A stretch of 57,542 bases of DNA from Micromonospora sp. H61 (GTDB lineage: Bacteria > Actinomycetota > Actinomycetes > Mycobacteriales > Micromonosporaceae): positions 1 through 57,542 of the forward strand of contig NZ_JAGPXY010000039.1 of assembly GCF_018070325.1 (NCBI RefSeq). Reading direction: 5' to 3'. A program made the translations under genes and the position numbers. This document shows positions 49,589-57,542 of the stretch, in pieces. The notes beneath the pieces are model-generated. The model saw nothing but the letters and a program-made list of their open reading frames with translations. It was not told the DNA's origin and did not search any database. Within the stretch, counting starts at the first letter, position 1, and each line of letters begins with the position of its first letter.

Positions 49589-51763
49589 TCACGGTCGCCC
49601 TGCGGAACCGGGCGGCGGGTGGATCCGGGCGAGACTGTCGGCGAGGCCGGCGAGCCACCGGTCGACCTCCACCAGGTGCCGGACCGACTGATGGTCGGCC
49701 TCGCCGAGGAGCGGACGGATCCGGTCCAGGTGGTCGACGCAGGTGCTTGAGACTGGCGCCCGCTCCGATGTCCGGCCGTGGGCGACCTCGTCGGCGAGGA
49801 GGCCGTACGCCGATCGCAGGCGCCCGGCGGAGTCCCGCAGCAGCGCCGCCGCACCGGGCCAACCGGCGAGGCAGCCGGGTGGGTTGCGGCGCAGCAGCGA
49901 CTCCGCGCCGGGCACGACGTGGTGCCCGGCGCTCAGCACGGCGTCCCAGTTCACCTGTTGACGGTGCGGATCGTGCCGCTCCGAGTGGTACTGGCAGTAC
50001 GACGAGTCGATCAGGACCATCCGGCGACGGACCCGGCCGAGAGCAGCCTCGGGTGGCGGGGCGTCGCCGAGCACCGCCTGGACCGTCTGTTCGACAGCGT
50101 CCGCGCTGGCCGCCAGGTAGCGGGTGGCGTTGTGCCGCAGGTCGTGGCCCGCGCCGCGCGGCCAGATCGCCACCCCGGCGAGCACGCCGATCACCGTGCC
50201 GAGCAGCACGTCGACGAGGCGGGCCTCGGCGATCCGCCACCCTTCCGGGCTGAGCTGGGCGAAGACGACGGTCAGCAGCACTGTGAACAGCGCCTGCTGC
50301 CACACCGGGCCGAGCAGGCGGCCGACGCCGAAGGCCAGCAGAAGGGTGACCGGCAGGACGACGGCGTACACGATCGGCTCGTCGACGACGAGCATCACCC
50401 CGCCGCTGACGACCGCACCGATGATCGTGCCCAGCACGGCCGGCCGCAGGGCGGTGCGGGTGTCGGCGGCCGACGTGCGCAGGACCGTGAGGGTGGCCAG
50501 CAGCACCCAGAAGCCGTGGGTCAGCTGCAACACCCCGGCGGCCACCCGGGCGATGGCGAGCGCCACGGCCAGCCGCAGCGAGCTGTGCAGGTGGACCGAG
50601 CGCGGCGCCAGGTGGGAGCGGAACTGCCACCAGTACAGCGTCCACGGGCTGCGCCGGGCGTACTCGAACAGCGCCGAGGAGGCGTCGTCGCCGCCGAGCC
50701 GCGCCCCGGTGGCCACCCGGGAACCGACGACGAAGACCCGTACCTGGTCCGCGAGGGCCACGGCGGTCGCGTCCCGGCACAACCGGGGTACGTCCGGCGA
50801 GTCGCGGACCTGGCCGTCTCCCACCGGGTACGCCGCCTCGGCTCGTCCGACCGCCACGTCCAGGTCGGCCGGGGCCACCGCCGGGGCACCCGGCGACAGG
50901 CTCCGACCGGCCGCGCGGGTGGTGTCCGCACACGAGCGCAGCAGACGCGCCGCCGCCAGGTCCGGGATCGGCTGCGGCGGGGCGTCCGCCGCCAACCGGT
51001 CCGCCTCGGCGAGCACCTCCCGTAACGCGGCCGCGCAGATCCGCAACGCCCGATCCTGAGCGCCCGCCGCGGTGGGCGCCCACGCCGGAGGGCTGCGGTT
51101 CAGCTCGATCGCCGCCACCACGTCGTACGCCCGCTCGCGCCGCCTGTCCCGATCACCCGCAGCGGCGTGCGGGTCGGTCAACCGCCCGGCGGCGGCGTCG
51201 ATGAAGGCGGCGACGCCGTCCGCCGCCTCGGCCAGGCGCTGCCGGTAGGAGACCGGCACCGGGTCGGGCCAGAGAAACACCTCGGCCGCGGCGAGCAGCA
51301 CGACGGCGAGCGTGACCCCGCCGAGTCGCTCCGGGAGGGTGCCCGGCTGGTACGGCGGGAACGACGCCAGGATGTAGAAGAGCTGGAAGGCGCTGGCCAA
51401 CCCCACCAGGCGCGGGTTGCCGACCCCGGCGAACGCCACCACGAACCCGACGACCAGCATGCCACCGGCTGCCGCCCAGGTGCTCCACGCCAACAGCGAG
51501 CCCGCCGCGATCAGCGCCCACACCACCGGCAGCGACAGCACGAGGATCCGCGCCCGTTGCGGCGCCGGACCAGGTAGCTGAGCGAACGACCCGGCGGCGA
51601 TCGTGCCGAACAACCCGTACGTGGCGAGCGTCGAGTTGTCCGCGCCGTACCGGCAGCCGTAGAAGACGACGGACGCGACGAGCGTCAGCCGGGCCGCACG
51701 TCGCAGGATGGCGTCACCCGGGTCACGGCGGCGAAGCCGGCCAAGGAGGCTGGTTCCGAGCAC
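49589..51763 (-). CDS. FUSC-family membrane protein (aromatic-acid exporter-like)
   Basis: A 724-residue membrane protein with two sets of membrane helices (about residues 25-170 and 390-520) separated by a large cytoplasmic domain, the architecture of the fusaric-acid-resistance/AaeB group. VLQLTHGFWVLLATLTVLR and LLGTVIGVLAGVAIWP belong to the second FUSC half. Start GTG 51763 has GGGGGAG at good distance; an ATG at 51808 is an alternative. The substrate is unknown. It ends 12 bases from the convergent Roco gene. Confidence 0.85.
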   Translation of the reverse strand: MLGTSLLGRLRRRDPGDAILRRAARLTLVASVVFYGCRYGADNSTLATYGLFGTIAAGSFAQLPGPAPQRARILVLSLPVVWALIAAGSLLAWSTWAAAGGMLVVGFVVAFAGVGNPRLVGLASAFQLFYILASFPPYQPGTLPERLGGVTLAVVLLAAAEVFLWPDPVPVSYRQRLAEAADGVAAFIDAAAGRLTDPHAAAGDRDRRRERAYDVVAAIELNRSPPAWAPTAAGAQDRALRICAAALREVLAEADRLAADAPPQPIPDLAAARLLRSCADTTRAAGRSLSPGAPAVAPADLDVAVGRAEAAYPVGDGQVRDSPDVPRLCRDATAVALADQVRVFVVGSRVATGARLGGDDASSALFEYARRSPWTLYWWQFRSHLAPRSVHLHSSLRLAVALAIARVAAGVLQLTHGFWVLLATLTVLRTSAADTRTALRPAVLGTIIGAVVSGGVMLVVDEPIVYAVVLPVTLLLAFGVGRLLGPVWQQALFTVLLTVVFAQLSPEGWRIAEARLVDVLLGTVIGVLAGVAIWPRGAGHDLRHNATRYLAASADAVEQTVQAVLGDAPPPEAALGRVRRRMVLIDSSYCQYHSERHDPHRQQVNWDAVLSAGHHVVPGAESLLRRNPPGCLAGWPGAAALLRDSAGRLRSAYGLLADEVAHGRTSERAPVSSTCVDHLDRIRPLLGEADHQSVRHLVEVDRWLAGLADSLARIHPPPGSAGRP

Positions 51764-51850
51764 TACCGCTCCCCCGGTTCGTCGCGGCACCCCTCCCCGG
51801 CCCACCATTCTCCACCGCGCCCGGCGGTGGGCGGCGGGTTTGGCGACGAA

Positions 51851-53262
51851 TCACCGCCGGGAGCCGCCGAGCAGGCCGAGCCGCAGGGCCCGGAAGAGGG
51901 TGCCGGGGCGGCTCAGGGCGGCCGGGTGGTCGAGCATTGTGGTGACCCGGCCCAGCCGGGCGTTGAGCACCGGGTCGGTCAGCGACGCCCGGAAGAGCAG
52001 GTCCCCGAACCACTTGGTGACCTTGTAGCCGGGCGGGTACGGCCCGTCGACGTGCGGCAGCTCGATGTCGGCGGTGGTGGAGATCTGCCAGGCGGCGTCG
52101 ACCACCACGCGGACCTGGTCGAAGTACGCGTGCGCGGGACCGTCGTGCGGCTTCGGACCGGAGCGCAGGTACTTCGACAGGCAAGAGGCGTGCAGTGTCG
52201 CGGAGGTCATGCCCTGGCCGTACACCGGGTTGAAGGACGCGACCGCGTCACCGGCGGCGACCAACCCGGCGGGCAGGCGGTCGAGCTTGTGGAAGTCGCG
52301 GCGTCGGCTGTCCGCCTGGTGGTAGGTGACCACCCCGCCGAGCATCTCCCCGTGTTCGGCGATGTCACCGAACATCTGCGGGTAGTGCTCCCGGCAACGG
52401 GCGGTGAAGTCGGCGACGTCGCGGCTGGGGCGGTCCCCGTCGTAGCCGGCCACCAGCATGATCCAGCGGCCCCCTCGACCGAGTTGATCCCACCGATCCG
52501 GGCGGTACGCCCCTTGCCCGCCATGGTGTGGAAGACCGCCACCCAGGCATCGCTGACCAACTCGTCGCGTTTGAAGAGCGCCGTGGCGTAGTTCAGCTTG
52601 ATCGGCATGCGGTGCAGCGGCGGGCGCGGCCACTCGTGCTCGGCCAGCCAGTCGCTCAACCGGCTGGACCGCCCCATCGCGTCGACCACCAGGTCCGCCG
52701 CTTCGACGACGGGCTCGGTGCCACCCTCGGGCACGTACCGGGCGCCGTTGACCCGCCGCTCGTCGAAGAGCAGACCCTCCGCCCGGCCGTACACCATCCG
52801 GATGTTGTCGATGGCGAGGGTGCGTCGGCGGACCAGCGCCTCCAGGAACGGACGCGTGGTGATCAGCGCCGGTCCGGTGCCGGTCGCCGCGGGCGGCAGA
52901 CCCAACATGCCGTTCACGAAGACCTTCGCCGTGCCCGGGTCGCGCGGTGGCGGCGGGGCGCCGAGCGCGAGCGCCTCGTCGGCGATGCCGGGAAACCAGC
53001 GCTCCAACTGGACCTGACCGGCGGGCAGCAGCGCGTGCACCTGACTGCCCTGGGGCACACCCGGCCGTGGACCGGCGTCGACATCGGACGGATCCCGCTC
53101 GATGATCAGCACTTCCTCGGCGTGGTCGCTCAACACCCGTGCCGCCAGCAACCCGGCCATGCTGCCACCGAGCACCACCGCACGCCGCATGACCACTCTG
53201 GTCTCGGCGGGTGGTTCGGCCGTCGCTATCTCGGCGAAGAGCCGGGACGGAGAGGGGGGCAT
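51851..53262 (-). pseudogene. FAD-dependent monooxygenase broken by a one-base frameshift
   Basis: Two overlapping minus-strand frames together make one flavoprotein. The first part (starting ATG 53262, with AGGAG upstream) contains AVVLGGSMAGLLAARVLSDH, the FAD motif, and runs into SVEGAAGSCW. The second part continues in another frame with GRWIMLVAGYDGDRPSRD and the second FAD motif GDAVASFNPVYGQGMTSA. The junction is a run of five G (C at 52470-52474 on the plus strand); one more G would restore SVEGGRW. It may be a true mutation or a sequencing error. The enzyme resembles oxygenases of secondary metabolism or geranylgeranyl-reductase-like proteins. Confidence 0.8.
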
Positions 53263-53334
53263 GCGATCACTCCTCGAACGGTCGGGAACCTCGGCATCCA
53301 CGACCGTAACCACCCCAGCCCCTGCCGTCAGGGC

Positions 53335-55509
53335 TCAATTGGCCCGCCACTTCTGGTTGGCGTTGCCGCTGCACTGCCAGATCTGCAGCCGGGCGCCGTT
53401 GTCCGGGTTCGAGTCGAGCACGTCGACGCACCTGTCCGCCCTGGTGTTCACCAGGTCGTACGCCTTGTTGAGGGTGAACCTCTGCGATGCCGCGCCGGAA
53501 CACTCGGCGAGTTGCACTGCTGCGCCGTCCTCGGTGGAGTGCCCTGCGACATCCAGGCACTTGCCCATCGAACGGACCGTGCCGTCCGCCGGGAAGGTCC
53601 ACAGCTGCTTCGCGGTCCGCCGACAGTCCCAGATCTGCAGCCGCGCACCGGCGACGGCGTTGCCGTCCGGGATGTCGATGCAGCGGTCACTGGCGAAACT
53701 GGAGATCTGCTTGCCGGCTGGCGTGCTGCCCTGCGTGGGGGACGGCGGCGGAGCAGCCGATTGCTGCGTCGGATCCCCCGGGCCGGTCGTCGTGCCGCTA
53801 CCAGTTCCGGGCGACGGCGGCCCCACCCTCGCCGACGGTGGCGGACCGGCGGGTCGGGACGGCGGGACACCGGCGACCGGCAGGCCTTGGAAACCATCCG
53901 CGATCAGCGCGAAGACCGCCGCGCTCGCGGACCATTCGGCGGCGGAGGTGGTCCAGTCGATCGAGTACGCGTGCCCGTTGTGACCGACGAAGGCACGGCT
54001 CAGCGTGTGCATCGGAGTGCCGTCCTCGTCGGTGTACGCCCACTCCCACTCGGCGGCCCGCAGCTGGTAGCGCAGCGCGTCGAGCCGTACCTGCCGGTAG
54101 TCGGCGTAGCGCCCGCGTTGCGCCTCCTCCCGCTCCCGCAACTCGGCGACCAGGTCCGCCGGGACGGCCCGCAGCTCGTCGACGACGAGCACGCGGCTGC
54201 CGTCCGGCTCGCGGAACACGGCGCGCGCACCGTCGCGTCGCGCCTGCCAGCCGTCCGGCACCGGTACGAGGAAGCGGGGATCGTCACGGTAGTAGCGCCA
54301 ACCCGCGGGCGCCGGTGGCAGCACCCTGGACACCGGCGTCTCGCCGATCGGCGACGGGTTCACTGCCGGCGCCGCCACTCCGCCGTCCCCCGCGCCACCG
54401 AACAGCCCGTCTTTCAGCAGGGACGCGGTGACCAGCACGACGACCAGCAGCGCGGCGGCACCGATCGACCCGATCAGCCGAGCCCGACGCCTGCGGCCCG
54501 CCCCGGACCCCGACGCGGGGACAGCCGGCGCGGCAGGAACAGCCGGTGCGGCGGGCGGGTCGGGCTCGACGGTGACGAACTCGGGCACGATCGTCGGACG
54601 GGGCCCATCGCCGACGGCGGTGGCGGTCGTGGCGGTGATCCGGGTCAGCGGCCCGCCGCCGGCGGTGCTCACCTCGGCGGCCGGCACGTCCGGGGTGGCG
54701 GCCTGCCGCAGGAGACGATCCGCCTCATCGGCGCTGATCCGCTGATCCGGCTCGCGGCGCAGCAGTCCCGCCAGGAGCGGGGTCAGCCGACCTGCTCGTT
54801 GTGCCGACGGTGGTGGCTCGGTGGCGAGGGCTGCCAACGTGGCGATCGGAGACGAGCGGTGGTACGGGGTGTGTCCCTCGACCGCCGCGAAGAGGGTGGC
54901 GCCGAGCGACCACAGGTCGGCCGCCGGTCCCACGTCGCCGTCGGTGGCCCGCTCGGGCGCGAGGAACGCCGGCGAGCCGAGCACCATCCCGGTCTGGGTC
55001 ATCCGTGGGTCGCCGGGGAGGGTGGCCAGACCAAAGTCGGTCAGCACCACCCTGCCGTCGTCGCCGAGCAGCACGTTGGCCGGCTTGACGTCCCGGTGCA
55101 GCACGCCGGCCCGGTGTGCGGCGCGCAGCGCACCCAGAATGCCGAGCCCGATCCGCGCGGCGCGCTCCGCCGGCATCGACCCCTCGGCTTCGAGCACCTG
55201 TTGCAGGGACCGGGACGGCACGAGTTCCATCACGATCCAGGGATCATCGCCCGCGTGCAGCACGTCGAAGACGCGTACCACGTTGGGGTGGCCCAGTCGG
55301 GCGACGGCCCGCGCCTCGCGCATGGACCGTTCGCGCATCTCCCGGCGTTCGTCGTCACGCAGGCCGGGCGGCGCCACCAACTCCTTGATGGCGACGTCGC
55401 GCTGGAGCATCTCGTCGCGGGCCTGCCACACGCGGCCCATCCCGCCCTGGCCGAGCGGACGGACCAGCCGATAGCGATCGGCAATCAACTGTCGAGAGGC
55501 GTCTGGCAC
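53335..55509 (-). CDS. Receptor-like Ser/Thr protein kinase with ricin B-type lectin ectodomain
   Basis: A 724-residue PknB-type kinase. Gly loop GQGGMGRVW (about residues 20-28), Lys42 (VAIKEL), HRD 138-140, DFG 158-160 and GSPAFLAPE are all present, so it should be active. A Pro/Ala-rich linker leads to one membrane helix (about 345-365). The outer part has a middle domain (PAGWRYYRDDPRFLVPVPDGW, 385-560), a Pro/Ser/Thr linker and a ricin-B beta-trefoil (595-724) with QxW-type repeats (AKQLWTF, SQRFTL, NQKWRA). The lectin could sense glycans. The start is GTG 55509 without a clear ribosome site. Confidence 0.92.
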   Translation of the reverse strand: MPDASRQLIADRYRLVRPLGQGGMGRVWQARDEMLQRDVAIKELVAPPGLRDDERREMRERSMREARAVARLGHPNVVRVFDVLHAGDDPWIVMELVPSRSLQQVLEAEGSMPAERAARIGLGILGALRAAHRAGVLHRDVKPANVLLGDDGRVVLTDFGLATLPGDPRMTQTGMVLGSPAFLAPERATDGDVGPAADLWSLGATLFAAVEGHTPYHRSSPIATLAALATEPPPSAQRAGRLTPLLAGLLRREPDQRISADEADRLLRQAATPDVPAAEVSTAGGGPLTRITATTATAVGDGPRPTIVPEFVTVEPDPPAAPAVPAAPAVPASGSGAGRRRRARLIGSIGAAALLVVVLVTASLLKDGLFGGAGDGGVAAPAVNPSPIGETPVSRVLPPAPAGWRYYRDDPRFLVPVPDGWQARRDGARAVFREPDGSRVLVVDELRAVPADLVAELREREEAQRGRYADYRQVRLDALRYQLRAAEWEWAYTDEDGTPMHTLSRAFVGHNGHAYSIDWTTSAAEWSASAAVFALIADGFQGLPVAGVPPSRPAGPPPSARVGPPSPGTGSGTTTGPGDPTQQSAAPPPSPTQGSTPAGKQISSFASDRCIDIPDGNAVAGARLQIWDCRRTAKQLWTFPADGTVRSMGKCLDVAGHSTEDGAAVQLAECSGAASQRFTLNKAYDLVNTRADRCVDVLDSNPDNGARLQIWQCSGNANQKWRAN

Positions 55510-55703
55510 GACAGGAACGTACCCGGCGAGGTTTACCCGCCCAATTCCTGTGGCGGCTGGAAAAGGCGGCAGTCGGATATGTCACACGCAAGATCGACTG
55601 CTGAGCGATCGTTCATTTAGACATAACTCCACCATCGGCGCGAGCACGGTCGCCCACCGCAATGTTACCAACGCGTACATCGGTAATCTGCTATGAATAT
55701 CGA
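55510..55703. promoter_or_regulatory. Divergent promoter region, kinase and lipoprotein genes
   Basis: A 194-base gap notably richer in A and T than the window average (for example 55597-55640 and 55680-55720). Both promoters should lie here. No operator dyad was recognised. The composition supports horizontally acquired or rearranged DNA in this part. Confidence 0.4.
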
Positions 55704-56300
55704 ATGAATTCGAATTCCACCGAACACCGGATCGGCCGCGCCACGGCCCGGTGGGGATTCCTGTACCTGGCGGTGGCCCTGTCCGCCTGCACGCCGGCAG
55801 GTGACTCGCGCCAACACACCACGCCGCCGGCCAACCGCGCGGCGCCGTCTTCGAGCGCCAGCGCTGGTGGGCCGCCGTGCACGCCATCGGTCGACACGCT
55901 GCCAGCACCGCCGGCGGGCTACCGGTCGGTGGGCGAAGACGTGGCGGTGCCCACCACTCCCGTGCTGTCGGCGGAAGATTCCGGGGAGGCCGATCCGGCG
56001 GCACGGCTGTTCGCCAAATGGGGGCTCGTCGTCCGCGCCGGCACGGTCGTCGACCTGCGAGTGGCACCGGGCTGGCAGGACAAGGCCCGGCTCGGCTGGG
56101 GCGGCACCGGCACCCCCGCGTCGACCGTCACGGTGCACGCCTGCGCGCCGGAGAGTGGGCAGGGTCAGTGGATGGCCTTTGTCGGCGGCACCTGGGTCGC
56201 GCAGGCCGCCTGCGTACCGCTCATCGTGACGTCGAACGGCCAGAACGACAGCGTCACCCTCGGCATCGGCCTCCCCTGCGACAAGACCACCGAGCCGTAG
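55704..56300 (+). CDS. Small putative lipoprotein
   Basis: A 198-residue protein with a lipoprotein signal: basic start (MNSNSTEHRIGRATARWG), hydrophobic core and lipobox LSAC at about residue 36. The mature part begins with a Ser/Thr/Pro linker and ends in a compact domain containing FAKWGLVVRAGTVVDLRVAPG and three cysteines (near residues 64, 148 and 170 to the end). No family is recognised. The start at ATG 55704 places the signal peptide correctly. It faces away from the kinase and precedes the SLATT gene. Confidence 0.72.
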   Translation: MNSNSTEHRIGRATARWGFLYLAVALSACTPAGDSRQHTTPPANRAAPSSSASAGGPPCTPSVDTLPAPPAGYRSVGEDVAVPTTPVLSAEDSGEADPAARLFAKWGLVVRAGTVVDLRVAPGWQDKARLGWGGTGTPASTVTVHACAPESGQGQWMAFVGGTWVAQAACVPLIVTSNGQNDSVTLGIGLPCDKTTEP

Positions 56301-56324
56301 CCCCCCACGTCCACCCCCAGCACG

Positions 56325-56384
56325 GTTGATCAAGAGCTTTGCGCCATCCAACCCGGGTGTCCTGCCGCAAACCCCTTGCTCAAC
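56325..56384. repeat. Intergenic imperfect palindrome, GTTGATCA family copy 3
   Basis: Arms 56325-56346 (GTTGATCAAGAGCTTTGCG start) and 56363-56384 pair with about four mismatches. The left arm matches the repeat at 5234-5254 closely. It is a decayed member of the same family and lies between the lipoprotein and the SLATT gene. Confidence 0.65.
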
Positions 56385-56547
56385 GGGGATAGCGGTGGGG
56401 GACGGCGTTGGATGGGACGGGCGTCGCTGCGGGCGGTCCGGGTGGACGGCTGGGTCTACTGTCTACACCGCCTACGTACCGACTGTTCGTCGGGATCGCT
56501 GTTCACCCCCGCCGACGCCCTGGACGTTCTGTCGAGAGGTCAACGAC

Positions 56548-57420
56548 ATGCTGAAGGCCGAGGATCTCCCCCCGTTTCAGCGCGCCGTGTCCTACGAGTC
56601 GCAGCGCGGCCAACGCGTGTACGCAACCCTGATCGCGCTGCGGCTGTCCCTGCTCCTGGTGGCCGCGATCGCGGGAGTCGCCACGTGGAAACTCGACAAT
56701 TTCGCCCCGGGCCCGGCGCTCGCGGCGGGCGCCTTCGCCGCCACCTCGATCGTCGAGGTCTTCCTCCTCACCAATCGCCCCAATGAACGGTGGTACGTCG
56801 GCAGAGCCCTCTCCGAATCCATCAAGTCGCTCACATGGCGATTCACCATCGCGGCTGACCCTTTTCCCCGAGCGCGAAGCGAATCCGACAGCGCCGAGGA
56901 ATTCACCAACCGACTGTTGGGCCTGACCCGAGACATGTCGGCCGCCTCGTTGGCGGCCCCAGCGGTGGCTGGGCAACAAATCACGGAAGGAATGCGGACA
57001 CTACGGGCCGCCTCCCTCGACGAGCGCCGCGCCGCGTACCTGACCGGCCGTCTTGAGGCCCAACGAGCCTGGTACGCCGAACGATCACTGTCGAATCGGG
57101 CGCAGGCGACCCGCTGGTCGGTCAGCATGCTCGTGATGGAGATAGTCGGGGTGACCCTGGCCGTGTCGAGGGCCGCCGGGCTGACCGACCTCGACCTGCT
57201 CGGAGTGGCCGCCGCGGCGGTCGCGGCCGGCGCGGCCTGGACGCAGACACGGCAGCACGGTGCGGTGGCCACCGCCTATGCCCTGGCAAGTCAGGAACTC
57301 GCCGCCATCGGGTCCCTCGGTACCCGGATCAGTTCGGAAGCCGACCTGTCGCGATTCGTGAACGACACGGAGACGGCGATCTCCCGGGAGCACACGATGT
57401 GGCGAGCACGCCGACGCTGA
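56548..57420 (+). CDS. DUF4231/SLATT-type membrane protein (predicted pore-forming conflict-system effector family)
   Basis: A 290-residue protein with two SLATT-like modules. The first has two membrane helices (about residues 27-45 and 55-73) followed by NERWYVGRALSESIKSLTWR, the family hallmark. The second begins YLTGRLEAQRAWYAERSLSN, then two more membrane helices (about 190-208 and 217-235). SLATT proteins are predicted effectors that form membrane pores in nucleotide-signalled defence systems. Start ATG 56548 follows GAGAGGT. No nucleotide cyclase or SLOG gene is seen here, but the window ends 120 bases later, so a partner could lie downstream. Confidence 0.8.
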   Translation: MLKAEDLPPFQRAVSYESQRGQRVYATLIALRLSLLLVAAIAGVATWKLDNFAPGPALAAGAFAATSIVEVFLLTNRPNERWYVGRALSESIKSLTWRFTIAADPFPRARSESDSAEEFTNRLLGLTRDMSAASLAAPAVAGQQITEGMRTLRAASLDERRAAYLTGRLEAQRAWYAERSLSNRAQATRWSVSMLVMEIVGVTLAVSRAAGLTDLDLLGVAAAAVAAGAAWTQTRQHGAVATAYALASQELAAIGSLGTRISSEADLSRFVNDTETAISREHTMWRARRR

Positions 57421-57461
57421 CGCCTGGACGCACGGCCACCGCCCACTGATCACCTCGATTC

Positions 57462-57542
57462 TCAGGAAGTCGCGGTGGCCGGGCGGCTCGGATGCTCCGA
57501 TGTCCAGGAAGCCGAGCGCATCACATCGTGGAGCGGGGTGGG
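57462..57542 (-). other. Possible 3' end of a minus-strand gene cut by the window edge
   Basis: A frame open from the window edge ends at TGA 57462-57464 and reads PTPLHDVMRSASWTSEHPS. It is only 26 codons, so it may be chance. An inverted repeat GGCCACCGC (57434-57442) / GCGGTGGCC (57471-57479) overlaps it and could be a terminator between convergent genes. Confidence 0.25.

Noticed and set aside
52528..55620. A frame of about 1030 codons opposite the kinase and monooxygenase genes
   Set aside because: Composition is typical of a reverse-strand shadow; the kinase on the other strand has all catalytic motifs.
1..57542. tRNA genes or insertion sequences
   Set aside because: No cloverleaf-like segment ending in a T-arm consensus (GGTTCGANTCC) in a gap, and no transposase-like protein, was recognised.

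Overview
This is a high-GC actinobacterial chromosome segment, most likely Micromonospora or a close relative in the Micromonosporaceae. The evidence is the strong GC bias at third codon positions, frequent GTG starts, leaderless-looking promoters with TAGNNT boxes directly before start codons, and the order hisS, metallo-hydrolase, cyclophilins, rel, apt, secF, secD, yajC, ruvB, ruvA, ruvC, which is a well-known actinobacterial core block. No rRNA, tRNA, CRISPR array, insertion sequence or phage gene was found. All coordinates come from reading the sequence; no database search was run.

Region 1 (1-9900): the start of a proline-rich gene cut by the window edge, rarA, a small membrane protein, an ArsR-type regulator translationally coupled to an MFS transporter, an RmlD-like reductase, aspS of the His31 (probably non-discriminating) type, two tandem DUF998 membrane proteins, and a secreted streptogrisin-like protease. 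Region 2 (10.2-12.4 kb): a HxlR regulator divergent from a PaaI-type thioesterase, and an acyl-ACP desaturase with a 31-bp palindrome just before its start. Region 3 (12.4-26.1 kb): the core block of translation (hisS), stringent response (rel), purine salvage (apt), Sec export (secDF-yajC) and Holliday-junction processing (ruvCAB), with two tandem membrane-anchored cyclophilin-like proteins on the opposite strand.

Region 4 (26.4-37 kb): a 3-hydroxybutyrate dehydrogenase followed by a GAF-PucR activator; a DHA2-type drug exporter with its TetR regulator and a clear upstream operator; a stand-alone cobalamin-binding-like protein without the usual DNA-binding half; and a five-gene branched-chain-amino-acid-type ABC importer (livG, livF, binding protein, livH, livM). 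Region 5 (37-46 kb): an SPFH protein, a PadR regulator coupled to a permease-prefix membrane protein with a 30-bp operator, a small leaderless protein, and a TetR-controlled alcohol dehydrogenase / aldehyde dehydrogenase / acyl-CoA dehydrogenase set that shares a 19-bp operator on both sides of the regulator gene.

Region 6 (46-57.5 kb) is the accessory part. It holds an LRR-Roc-COR (bacterial Roco) GTPase with ten near-identical 69-bp repeats and an uncharacterised C-terminal half, a FUSC-type membrane protein, a FAD monooxygenase broken by a one-base frameshift in a G run, a receptor-like Ser/Thr kinase with a ricin-type lectin ectodomain, a small lipoprotein and a DUF4231/SLATT membrane protein of the kind found as pore-forming effectors in bacterial conflict systems. 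Several intergenic gaps hold long, near-perfect palindromes; three of them share a GTTGATCA end and look like one dispersed repeat family.
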